This document shows, piece by piece, positions 28,413 through 36,538 of a stretch of DNA of 64,000 nucleotides (the stretch's first letter is position 1; the number at the start of each line of letters is the position of its first letter). The DNA is from JAEUMD01 sp044222395 (GTDB lineage Bacteria > Pseudomonadota > Alphaproteobacteria > Rhizobiales > Hyphomicrobiaceae). The stretch covers positions 62,001 through 126,000 of the forward strand of contig JBGANK010000002.1 in the NCBI GenBank assembly GCA_044222395.1, given 5' to 3'. The translations under genes and the position numbers were made by a program. The notes under the pieces were generated by a model. It saw only the letters and a program-made list of their open reading frames with translations, ran no database searches and was not told the origin of the DNA.

Positions 28413-29642
28413 ATGAAGATTTATCCGAGCCTTGAAATTCCGGAAACGCTCGCGGCCGGTCCTGGTCCCGGCAACACCGACCCGCGCGTGCTGCAGGCCT
28501 TCGCCAAGACCGGCGTCGCCGATCACATGCACAAGGACGTGCTGCGCGGCATGAAGGAAGCCAAGGAGATGCTGCGCGCGCTCTGGGGCACGAAGAACAC
28601 CTACACGTATGGCGTCGCCGGCACGGGCTTCTCGGGCCTCGACTGCGCACTGTCGGTGATCCTGCCGGGTGACAAGGTTGTTGCCTTCCCGAACGGCACC
28701 TTCTCAGGCATCGACAGCCTGACCATCCGTATGAAGGCGTCGACGCCTGAGGAACTGGCCGCCGATCCGATGAATCCAAAGCCCGCCAGCGTGACGATTG
28801 TCGATACGCCGCACGGCCAATCGGTCACGGGTGACAAGATCGACAAGGCGCTTGGCCAACATAAGCCGATGTGGGCCTTCATGGCGCACTGGGAGACCGG
28901 CTCGGGCCGCGTCAACGACCTCAAGGGCTTTTCCGATGCGTGCGTGAAGCACGGCGTCATGGGCATTTGCGATGCCGTGTCGAGCCTCGGCGTCGGTGAT
29001 TTCAATATCGATGACTATCCGGGCATCGAGGTGTGGGCATCGTGTCCGCAGAAGGGCGTGCTGTCGCTGCCGCTGACCTACGCGCCGGTGAGCTTCACCG
29101 ACAAGGCCATCGCGATGGTCAAGAAGCGGGGCTGTCGCACCTACGTGCATCATCCGATCCTCGATGCTCGCCACTGGGGCATCATCGAGGGCAAGGATGT
29201 CGAGGCGCCGGCCTACCACCAGACCCATTCGTGCTACGCGGTGGCGGCATTCCACGAAGCGCTGCGCATCATCCTGGGCTATGGCCGCGCCCGCAAGGCG
29301 TCGGACTACAAGTATCACGAGGCGGCGCTGCGCCAGGCCGTCGAGGCGATGGGCTGCACGGTGACTTCGAACATGACGAGCCTCGTCGTGTTGAACTTGC
29401 CCGGCAAGCTCGCCGGCAAGGAGAAGGATCTCGTCGCCAATTGCCGCGCGAAGGACTTCGGCATCTGGCCGACGCTGTCGGAGCCGGTTCAGGTCCGCAT
29501 CGGCATTCTCAATCAGCTGACGACGGACGCGATCACCGAGATCGTGAGCCGGTTCGCCGATGCGATGCTCGAAATGGGCGCCGAGTTCGACAAGAACAGC
29601 GTGATGGGCGTGCTGAAGAGCTATTACGCGAAGGCGGCGTGA
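28413..29642 (+). CDS. Class V aminotransferase, alanine/serine-glyoxylate type
   Basis: A 409-aa PLP enzyme that probably transfers an amino group to glyoxylate; the donor (alanine, serine or other) cannot be fixed. The start of the fold reads AAGPGPGNTDPRVL, as in the AGAT/SGAT group. TYGVAGTGFSGLDCAL marks the PLP-phosphate loop, D187 (ICDAVSS) would bind the pyridine N, and K214 (SCPQKGVLSLP) is the Schiff-base Lys. It is not close to the serine-cycle SgaA as I know it (no VPGPTNIP opening), so the exact role is open. It is a single gene with its own leader, followed by repeats. Confidence 0.85.
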   Translation: MKIYPSLEIPETLAAGPGPGNTDPRVLQAFAKTGVADHMHKDVLRGMKEAKEMLRALWGTKNTYTYGVAGTGFSGLDCALSVILPGDKVVAFPNGTFSGIDSLTIRMKASTPEELAADPMNPKPASVTIVDTPHGQSVTGDKIDKALGQHKPMWAFMAHWETGSGRVNDLKGFSDACVKHGVMGICDAVSSLGVGDFNIDDYPGIEVWASCPQKGVLSLPLTYAPVSFTDKAIAMVKKRGCRTYVHHPILDARHWGIIEGKDVEAPAYHQTHSCYAVAAFHEALRIILGYGRARKASDYKYHEAALRQAVEAMGCTVTSNMTSLVVLNLPGKLAGKEKDLVANCRAKDFGIWPTLSEPVQVRIGILNQLTTDAITEIVSRFADAMLEMGAEFDKNSVMGVLKSYYAKAA

Positions 29643-29694
29643 CACTCTGCATTTCGCGGCGTCGAGTATGGTTGCCGGCGCCGCGAGGACTCTT

Positions 29695-29852
29695 GCCTCT
29701 CCCCCTGGGGGAGTGGGTCAGGGTGAGGGGCATTGCGCAAACGATTGCGTTTGTGGACGCCCCCTCACCCGGCGCGGCGTCAATGTTTTCAGGCATTTTT
29801 CGACGCTCCGCCCGCGCCGGCCTCTCCCCCGAGGGGAGAGGCGAAACGTCGC
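29695..29852. repeat. Dispersed repeat family 4 (CCTCTCCCC/GGGGAGAGG type)
   Basis: A left arm, CCTCTCCCCCTGGGGGAG followed by AGGGTGAGGGGC, faces a right arm with GCCCCCTCACCC and CTCCCCCGAGGGGAGAGG. The two arms form a large nested inverted repeat. Its place after the aminotransferase stop suggests it also ends transcription. This kind of element is common in Hyphomicrobiales genomes. Confidence 0.75.
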
Positions 29853-30049
29853 CCGATCGGTGCCTCATTGCGAACCGGATAGGAGTGGGTCGAGCCGCGG
29901 GATGACATCTTTGGTGGCGATCAGGGAGCATCGCTTGAGCGATTGATTTGCGCCTTCGCAGGAACCAGTGGTGGTTCCGACGCCGCGCGGCGGGTTGCGG
30001 TGCTGGAGCGCTTCCGGGTTGGGTGGAAACGACTTGCCCTTTCGGGTCA

Positions 30050-30128
30050 TGGCCGTGCTTGACACGGCCATCCAGAACAATTGCCGCCGCGATTTCAGGC
30101 TGGATGGCCGGATCAAGTCCGGCGATGG
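30050..30128. repeat. Dispersed palindromic repeat family 3, copy 2
   Basis: TGGCCGTGCTTGACACGGCC then ATCCA (30050-30074) faces TGGATGGCCGGATCAAGTCC then GGCGATGG (30101-30128). The arrangement matches the copy between trpF and trpB at 12835-12922. Confidence 0.75.
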
Positions 30129-30166
30129 AGTAATGATATGATTCAGCGTTCTCCTGAAACGCTTTA

Positions 30167-30214
30167 GAGCATGTCTTCACGCTTAGCCGCTCAACACATC
30201 CGCTCAAGATGCTC
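30167..30214. repeat. Dispersed palindromic repeat family 1, copy C
   Basis: Bounded by GAGCATG and GATGCTC around CACGCTTAGCCGCTCAACAC, it matches copies A and B. Its right end touches the TAG stop (30214-30216) of the symporter-kinase gene, so the repeat abuts or helps form that stop. Confidence 0.78.
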
Positions 30215-33000
30215 TAGATCGCCACCTCTTCTTGGGGCGTTTGCGCGGCGGGTGCGCTGGCGACCGCGAGGGGTATTGTGAAGGTGAAATCGGAGCCCGT
30301 TCCGCTGGTGACGGGATCGACCCATATCTTGCCGCCGAACTGGGTGACGATGCGTTCCGAGATGGCCAGGCCGAGACCGGTACCGGTGCCGAGCGGGTTG
30401 CCGTCGCCCTTGTACTGATCCTTCACCTGGTAGAACTTGTCGAAGATCGCTGCGCGATCGGCGTCGGGAATGCCAGGCCCATTGTCGATGACCGAGATGC
30501 GCGCCATGTCGCCTTCGCGACGTACCACGACATCGACCTTGCCGCCCGGCTTCGGACAGAACTTCTCGGCGTTTGAAATGAGGTTGATCAAGACCTGGAT
30601 CAAGCGATCGCCGTCGGCGCGCACGGGCGGCAGATCCGGAGCGATTGGGGAGACATTCAAGGCAACTCCGTCGCGATCGAAGATCGGCATCAGGGACTGG
30701 GTTGCTTCCCGAACGACGGGAGCGAGATCGAGATTCTTGATGCGCCACTGCATGCGTCCGGCCTCGATCTTGGCGAGATCGAGGACCTGATTGATGAGGC
30801 GCGTCAGGCGCTCGCTTTCGGAGACGATGATGCCGAGGAAGGCGTTGCGTTGTTCCTCGGGCATCTCGGGATCGTCCTGGAGGATCTCGGAGAACGAGCG
30901 GATCGATGTCAGCGGCGTGCGCAGCTCGTGGCTGACGGTGGACATGAATTCGTCCTTCAGCCGGTCGGCCTCACGAAGCTGATCGTTTGCGGTTTCAAGA
31001 TTGCGGGTGGCGATCTCGAGTTGCCGAGATTTCTGCTCCAGCTGGCGCGAGTACTCCAGTACGTGCGACGTCTCGTCGAGGACTTCCATGATCTCTTCGA
31101 GGCTGAGACGCTCCGCACGCACGGCGGACGCCATGGCGACACGGGCTGAAGCCGAACCGATGGTGCCGGCGATGAGGCGTTCGACGTGTCGCATCAGGCC
31201 GCTGTCGGCCTGCGTCATCTGGGCGGGCTGAATGCCGAGGCGGCGCGCGTAGCCGGCGAACGCTTCCTCGGTGCGCTCCGCGCCGACGAACTTGACGGCG
31301 AGCTGGCGGAGCGTGTCGACGCTGGCTCCTCCGCGCTCGAACTGGGACGAATAGACGGGCTGCACACCCTCCTGGCTGAATGCCTCGACGAAGACGGTCG
31401 CCTGGATGTGCTCGATGCGCGATTGGCGCTCGCGCATGGCGACGGTGAGGAATGCGCCGACGTTGAAGACCATGCTCCAGAACAGCGCGTGCGAGATGTT
31501 GTCGAGGCCCTCAAGGCCGAACAGCGCGTAAGGCTTCAGGATGGAAATGCCCAACGGTCCAACGTCGACGAAGCTCATTGGTATGAGGCCGGATTTGGCG
31601 AACGATGGCAGCACGAGCGTGTAGAACCAGATGATGAACCCAGCGACGAGGCCGGCGAAGGCGGCATTGCGCGTTCCGCCGCGCCAAAAGATCGCAAACA
31701 AGATGACGGGCGCCAATTGAGCGGCGGCGCAGAACGAGACAAGACCGATGGTGACGAGGTGGTAGGTGTCGCCGACGGCGGTCAGATAAAGATATGACAG
31801 AAGCAGGATGGCAACTATGGCAGTGCGGCGGATGTTGAGCAGTAATCTCGTCAAGTCCTGGCGGTAGGCGAGGCGATCGGCCATGAACTTGAACAGAGCC
31901 GGCATGATGAGGTCGTTGCACACCATGGTGGCGAGTGCGATCGTTTCGACGATCACCATGGCGGCCGCCGCCGACAGCCCGCCGAGCAAGACGAAAAGCG
32001 TCAGCATGGGACGGTCGGCAAAAGCGGGGAACGCCAGCACGTATGTGTCGGCATCGATCGGCTGTCCGGCGAACGTGAGCTTGCCGGCGAAAGCGATCGG
32101 CAGCACGAAGATGTTGATGGCGAGCAGATAGAGCGGAAACAGCCAGGTGGCGCGCTTCAGATGGCTTTCGCTGGTGTTCTCGACGAAGGTGACGTGGAAC
32201 TGGCGCGGCAGGCAGACGATGGCCGCCATGGACAGCAGGATCAGCGTCAACCAGTTGGTGCCGGCCTTTTCCATCGTCATCAGCTTGGCGAGTTCCGGAT
32301 TGGACGCAGCCTTGCTGAAGATATCGCCGAAGCCGTCGTAGACGATGTACGTGACAAAGGCGCCGACCGCCAGGAAGGCAATCAACTTGACGATGGATTC
32401 AACGGCGATGGCGACGACCATGCCGGCGTGGTGCTCGGTCGCCTCGATGTGGCGGGTGCCGAACAGGACCGAGAAGACTGCGAGTGCAAGCGTGACGACA
32501 AGTGCCACGTCATAGGCGCCGCCGGTCGACGACATCACATTGGGAGAGGCACTCAGGACGACGCCGAAGCTGACGGCGACCGCCTTCAGCTGCAGCGAGA
32601 TGTAGGGAATGATGCCGAACACGGCGATCAAAGTGACCGCGCCGGCGATGAGCTGGCTCTTGCCGTAGCGTGAGGCGATGAAGTCGGCGATCGAGGTGAT
32701 GCGCTGCGACTTGCAGATGCGCAGGATCTTGCGAAGCAGAAACCAGCCGAGAGCGAAGACGATGGTCGGGCCAAGATAGATCGGCAGGAAGCCGATGCCG
32801 GAAGTCGCGGCGCGGCCAACGCTGCCATAGTAGGTCCAGCTCGTGCAGTAGACGGCGATCGACAGCGAGTAGATGTAAGAATTGGAAATGAGGCCAGGGT
32901 TGGTGCCAGCCTTGGCGACGTGGTCGGCGTAATAGGCGATGGCAAACAATGCCAGCAGGTAGGTCAGTCCGAATGCGAGCACGAGCCAACTGGACAGCAT
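30214..33000 (-). CDS. CrbS-like sodium/solute symporter-histidine kinase hybrid
   Basis: A 928-aa sensor. Residues 1-520 form an SLC5-type transporter with about 13 helices. A STAC-like linker (about 560-630; HVERLIAGTIGSASARVAMA) joins it to a coiled segment, then HisKA with H691 (STVSHELRTPLTS), and HATPase with NLISNAEKFC, DNGPGIPD and GTGLGLAISERI boxes. In Vibrio and Pseudomonas such proteins (CrbS) sense acetate or related acids and control acs. Here no LuxR-type CrbR is adjacent; a CheY-like regulator lies two genes downstream. It follows the small membrane gene by 10 bases. Confidence 0.92.
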   Translation of the reverse strand: MLSSWLVLAFGLTYLLALFAIAYYADHVAKAGTNPGLISNSYIYSLSIAVYCTSWTYYGSVGRAATSGIGFLPIYLGPTIVFALGWFLLRKILRICKSQRITSIADFIASRYGKSQLIAGAVTLIAVFGIIPYISLQLKAVAVSFGVVLSASPNVMSSTGGAYDVALVVTLALAVFSVLFGTRHIEATEHHAGMVVAIAVESIVKLIAFLAVGAFVTYIVYDGFGDIFSKAASNPELAKLMTMEKAGTNWLTLILLSMAAIVCLPRQFHVTFVENTSESHLKRATWLFPLYLLAINIFVLPIAFAGKLTFAGQPIDADTYVLAFPAFADRPMLTLFVLLGGLSAAAAMVIVETIALATMVCNDLIMPALFKFMADRLAYRQDLTRLLLNIRRTAIVAILLLSYLYLTAVGDTYHLVTIGLVSFCAAAQLAPVILFAIFWRGGTRNAAFAGLVAGFIIWFYTLVLPSFAKSGLIPMSFVDVGPLGISILKPYALFGLEGLDNISHALFWSMVFNVGAFLTVAMRERQSRIEHIQATVFVEAFSQEGVQPVYSSQFERGGASVDTLRQLAVKFVGAERTEEAFAGYARRLGIQPAQMTQADSGLMRHVERLIAGTIGSASARVAMASAVRAERLSLEEIMEVLDETSHVLEYSRQLEQKSRQLEIATRNLETANDQLREADRLKDEFMSTVSHELRTPLTSIRSFSEILQDDPEMPEEQRNAFLGIIVSESERLTRLINQVLDLAKIEAGRMQWRIKNLDLAPVVREATQSLMPIFDRDGVALNVSPIAPDLPPVRADGDRLIQVLINLISNAEKFCPKPGGKVDVVVRREGDMARISVIDNGPGIPDADRAAIFDKFYQVKDQYKGDGNPLGTGTGLGLAISERIVTQFGGKIWVDPVTSGTGSDFTFTIPLAVASAPAAQTPQEEVAI

Positions 33001-33010
33001 CGCAAAGCCC

Positions 33011-33337
33011 TCAGATGTTGTTGGATGCCGCAGCGCCGGTGCCGTCCGCGACCGGTTCGGCCTGGGGTGGCGTCATTGGCTCGTCAGCCTGGTCCTCGAC
33101 CGGCACGTGCGTCTCCATGACGGCCGCGGTCAAGGCGATGAGAACCGCCCAGATGAAGAAGAGATAGAGAAACAGGATCGGTGTGCCGAAGACGGTCGTA
33201 TTAGGACCCTTGTCGAAGATGCCGAGGAACGGCTGGTGCAGCAGCACGACGGCGAGTGCGGCAATGGCGATCGCACGCTCCGGTCGTCGAGGCGGCGGTG
33301 TGGGCGGATCAGTCGGCAGTAGTCCAGTCAGCGGCAT
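33011..33337 (-). CDS. Small two-helix membrane protein upstream of the symporter-kinase
   Basis: A 108-aa protein with helices at about 22-41 (AIAIAALAVVLLHQPFLGIF) and 53-72 (ILFLYLFFIWAVLIALTAAV) and Pro-rich ends. Symporters of this group often have a small membrane partner gene (DUF4212-like) in the same place; similarity to DUF4212 is not clear by eye. It is 10 bases before the symporter-kinase, so the two are almost surely co-transcribed. Confidence 0.75.
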   Translation of the reverse strand: MPLTGLLPTDPPTPPPRRPERAIAIAALAVVLLHQPFLGIFDKGPNTTVFGTPILFLYLFFIWAVLIALTAAVMETHVPVEDQADEPMTPPQAEPVADGTGAAASNNI

Positions 33338-33517
33338 GGCTACGTTGCCCTTCCCGTGGTGTGCGCTCGTTCGAGCGCAATCTTGCGTGGTGCGCGGCGC
33401 GATGCCAATTGCCGATCACGCCAATGACCATGATGCTTTGGTAGGCCATGGCCATCGTCACGCGCATGACAGCGCAGTTGCTCCGGTCGGCTTCAGAAGT
33501 TTTTTTCCGACGCTCCC

Positions 33518-35644
33518 CTAATATTTCGCCTGACGACGGCGGATCTCGACGATCTTGTTGGACGCTTCGATGGCATCGCCCAGCGTCCTGATGTTGTGCA
33601 CCTCCAGCAGGTCGATCAGTTTGAGCAGGACGCCGGCTGTGGCGAGCGAATCGCCCAGGGCGGTGTGGCGGGTCTCGGGAGGGATCTCGATCGAGAAGCG
33701 CTCGGCAACGGCATCGAGCGTGTGCTGGTTGGTATGGTCGTGGACGATCGCAGACAACAGAACGGTGTCGAGAACCGGGTTGTCGAATTTCACCTTGCAG
33801 GCGTCCTGCTTCAACTGCAGGAACTTCATGTCGAAGGCAGCGTTGTGCGCCACCAGGACGGCGTCGCCGACGTAGTCGTGGAAACGCGGCAGGACGTCGT
33901 GGATCTTGGGCTTACCAATGATCATGTCCTTGGAGATGCCGGTGATGCGCGTGGCCAGGGGCGGAATGTGCCGGCCAGGGTCGACGAGCTGATTGAACGC
34001 CTCGCCGGTGAGAATACGGCCATTGAGGATGCGTACACCGGCGATCTGGATGATCTCGTCACCGTTCGAAGGCTCAAGACCGGTGGTCTCGGTGTCGAAC
34101 ACGACATATGTCAACTCACGAAGCTTGCGTTCCGCGATGGCACCGAGGGACGACGGCTTCAAGAGGTCGAAGTCATAGAACTCGAGGCGGATCGGCAGGG
34201 CGGCTGTCGAGGTCGAGTTGGTGTGGAGTGTGGCAGGTGCGAGCAGCGGCATGCGCAGCCGAGAGTGACCTTCGGATGCGGGTTCGCACCAAAGCTCCGA
34301 CTTGTGATGTTCCAGGATCTCGGCACCCGAAAGCCCCATGCCGCGCTCGATCGGCTCATTGATCCAGCGCTCCAGCATCGAGGGACTGGCCACCTCTCCG
34401 GTCCAAGTGACCTCGATGTAGGTGCGGTTTTGTCCGGTTCTCGCCGACAACAGGAAGGTTTCCGCTTCCAGTTCGACCAGCGCTTTGAGGATGATGTGAT
34501 CGAGTAGCGCCACGATGGTGGTGCTGTCGCATCGCAGCCAAATGGCCTCGCCGGTGACGTCGCAGACGATGCTTTCGTCATCGCGGAAGCGTCGCGTCAC
34601 TGCATTGAGCAGATTGCCTGAATGCACGTCGCTCATGGGCCACTGGCTGGTGACGATGGCGCGGTATTCTTCTCCGAACCGCTCCAGATCATCGGTCAGC
34701 TTGGTGGTCTCTTCCGTCAGCACGTTCTCGAAGGCGCGCCGGCCCTCATTGTCTTCGGGGGGAATGTCGACCAGCATCTCGACAGCGGCGCGCAAACTGG
34801 CAACGGGATGACGCAGCTCTTCAAGTGCAGCGCGCATCAGGCGGTCCGACTTGATGAGTTCCTTGAGTTCTTCGGTCACGTCGTCAAAGGTCAAAACGTA
34901 ACCGTTAATCGACTTGTCAGAATCCTCGACGATGAGGCTCATCCTGCCTTCCAGGATCAGGCTGCCATCCGATCTGGCGAAAACCAGATTGGTCATCAGG
35001 TGGTCGGGGTGATCGGCGTGGCGACCTTCGAGAAAGCGACTCGTCAGCCGGTCGAGCGTGAGGATGAACGGCTGCTGATTGAGAATGGAGAACAAAGGCC
35101 GGCCCAGTCCGAGGCCTTCGCTGACGCCGAGGATCTGCAGCGCGCGGCGATTGTAGAGCAGGATGCGATGGTTGGCGTTGCAGACGATGACGCCTTCGTT
35201 CAACTCGCGCAGGATGGCTTCGAGCTGACCGCGCTGCTCGTCGAGCGATCGCGTGGCTTTCTGGACCTCCTTGGCGACGTCGGCCTTGGCGCCGGCAAAG
35301 GCGCCGGCGATTTCGTGCACGACCGGGGCCAGGAGGCCGAGATAGCGGCCGGACTTGGTGTCGACTTCGTGCTGCGGGTTGGCGTGCATCAACGTCTGCA
35401 GGTCGCGGACCAGCGACAGTATGGGGCTGGCGAAGTGCATATCGAATAGCTGCCAGACCCACAGCACGAGAATGATGAGCGTGATTGCCGCGGCGCCACC
35501 GAACAGCACGAGATGCTGCATCGGTTCGCCTTCGAGACGCTGCGCCGCGAGCCATAGTGCGCCGCCAATCGTGATGGGGATTGCAACGCAGATCAGCGCG
35601 AAGAATAGAAAGACGCGCAGACGCAGGCTCAGATGCTCGAACAT
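33518..35644 (-). CDS. Degenerate membrane sensor kinase fused to a DnaQ-type 3'-5' exonuclease
   Basis: A 708-aa fusion. Two N-terminal helices (11-33 and 44-66), a linker, a PAS-like domain (about 140-260), a HisKA-like helix and a HATPase-like region are followed by a DEDDh exonuclease (about 510-685). The exonuclease is complete: D517 and E519 (VFDTETTGLEP), D605 (HNAAFDMKF), H660 and D665 (RHTALGDSLATAG). The kinase is not: the phospho-His position is E275 (LEELRHPV) and no DxGxG box is seen. It is a likely sensor-regulated nuclease; the substrate is unknown. The CheY-like gene ends one base upstream, and the small membrane gene and symporter-kinase lie downstream. Confidence 0.9.
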   Translation of the reverse strand: MFEHLSLRLRVFLFFALICVAIPITIGGALWLAAQRLEGEPMQHLVLFGGAAAITLIILVLWVWQLFDMHFASPILSLVRDLQTLMHANPQHEVDTKSGRYLGLLAPVVHEIAGAFAGAKADVAKEVQKATRSLDEQRGQLEAILRELNEGVIVCNANHRILLYNRRALQILGVSEGLGLGRPLFSILNQQPFILTLDRLTSRFLEGRHADHPDHLMTNLVFARSDGSLILEGRMSLIVEDSDKSINGYVLTFDDVTEELKELIKSDRLMRAALEELRHPVASLRAAVEMLVDIPPEDNEGRRAFENVLTEETTKLTDDLERFGEEYRAIVTSQWPMSDVHSGNLLNAVTRRFRDDESIVCDVTGEAIWLRCDSTTIVALLDHIILKALVELEAETFLLSARTGQNRTYIEVTWTGEVASPSMLERWINEPIERGMGLSGAEILEHHKSELWCEPASEGHSRLRMPLLAPATLHTNSTSTAALPIRLEFYDFDLLKPSSLGAIAERKLRELTYVVFDTETTGLEPSNGDEIIQIAGVRILNGRILTGEAFNQLVDPGRHIPPLATRITGISKDMIIGKPKIHDVLPRFHDYVGDAVLVAHNAAFDMKFLQLKQDACKVKFDNPVLDTVLLSAIVHDHTNQHTLDAVAERFSIEIPPETRHTALGDSLATAGVLLKLIDLLEVHNIRTLGDAIEASNKIVEIRRRQAKY

Positions 35645-35645
35645 T

Positions 35646-36023
35646 TCAGGCGTCCGACCCGTTGAGCAGTTTGGCGACCCGCTCGGCGAGGTCCTTGGTC
35701 GAGAATGGTTTGGTCGCGTATCCGTCGGCGCCTAGTGCCAGCCCCTTCTCGATCTCGACTTCGCGACCCTTGGCGGTCACCATCAGGATGCGCACCTTGT
35801 TCAGCTCGGGATTGGAGCGGATCGCCTGGCAGACCTCGTAGCCGTTTCGCTTGGGGATGTTGATGTCGAGCAGGACCAAGTCGGGCGGCGAAGCCAGGAC
35901 CGACGCCAGGGCCTCCTCGCCGTCGCGCGCAAGCCGCACCTCGTAGCCGGCGCGCTTCATCAAGTATTCGAGCGAGAGCATGATGTTTGGTTCGTCGTCG
36001 ACGACGAGTACGGACTTGGGCAT
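35646..36023 (-). CDS. CheY-like single-domain response regulator
   Basis: A 125-aa receiver with no output domain. The acidic pair (VLVVDDEPN), phosphoacceptor Asp (LVLLDINIPKRNG), Thr (ILMVTAKG) and Lys (GYATKPFST) are all present. It is upstream of the exonuclease fusion with one base between, and probably takes phosphate from the nearby symporter-kinase, since the adjacent fusion has lost its His. A GGAGG site precedes the ATG. Confidence 0.93.
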   Translation of the reverse strand: MPKSVLVVDDEPNIMLSLEYLMKRAGYEVRLARDGEEALASVLASPPDLVLLDINIPKRNGYEVCQAIRSNPELNKVRILMVTAKGREVEIEKGLALGADGYATKPFSTKDLAERVAKLLNGSDA

Positions 36024-36538
36024 TTAATTTCCTCCGGAGCTGACCCGGCGTCCGTCGAATGCGGACGTTCTTTTGTGGGCCGGCTTTGGCGTTGTCACTC
36101 CCTAACTGCGCAGACTAGCACGACTTACGCGTCGGATCGGCTGGGGTCAGTCAAAAGTCTCGAACAAGTGGATGAGTGGACATTCGGCTGCAAAATGAGC
36201 GGTGTGTCGGCGTGGGCGGGCGTGAAATGACCACCAGCTCAATGGTTTGAAGTGACCTCGGGGGAGATGCAGGATTCCCGCGTGATGTTTCGGTCCGAAA
36301 TCGATGTTTTGGTACGTGCGGGAGTTCGTTGGCGCGTTCGGCCATCGGAAGGCTGTTAGTTTTATATCAAATAATTTGATAGCGATCTAATGGCGGAGTT
36401 GTGGGAAACCGCGCGTGATTGCGATGGGCTCGACCAATAGCGTAAGGCTGGTTCGATTCGCTGGCGTGCTATGTTGCTGCCGCGGTTGGCGGAATCGCTG
36501 CCCGCCGTGGTGTCGAGGCCGGAGGTTGGGGTAGATCT
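36024..36538. other. Divergent intergenic region with AT-rich palindrome
   Basis: 515 bases between the CheY-like gene and the DUF294 gene, which point apart. The only AT-rich part of this neighbourhood is near 36358-36385 and includes a perfect palindrome (36365-36381). It is the likely promoter and operator region for both transcripts. No gene is supported. Confidence 0.55.
36365..36381. promoter_or_regulatory. Perfect palindrome TATCAAA-TAA-TTTGATA, candidate operator
   Basis: Seven-base arms with a 3-base centre in an AT-rich island between two divergent genes. It is shaped like a homodimer binding site. The arms are in the opposite order to an FNR/FixK box (TTGAT-N4-ATCAA), so FNR is not the obvious binder. 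Confidence 0.45.

Larger units (their letters stand above)
29643..30213. other. Repeat-filled intergenic region
   Basis: 571 bases between two convergent genes, made largely of three kinds of dispersed repeat (listed separately at 29695-29852, 30050-30128 and 30167-30214). No gene is supported. Confidence 0.7.

Noticed and set aside
36365..36381. FNR/FixK box
   Set aside because: The half-sites are in the inverse order (ATCAA left, TTGAT right) relative to the known box.
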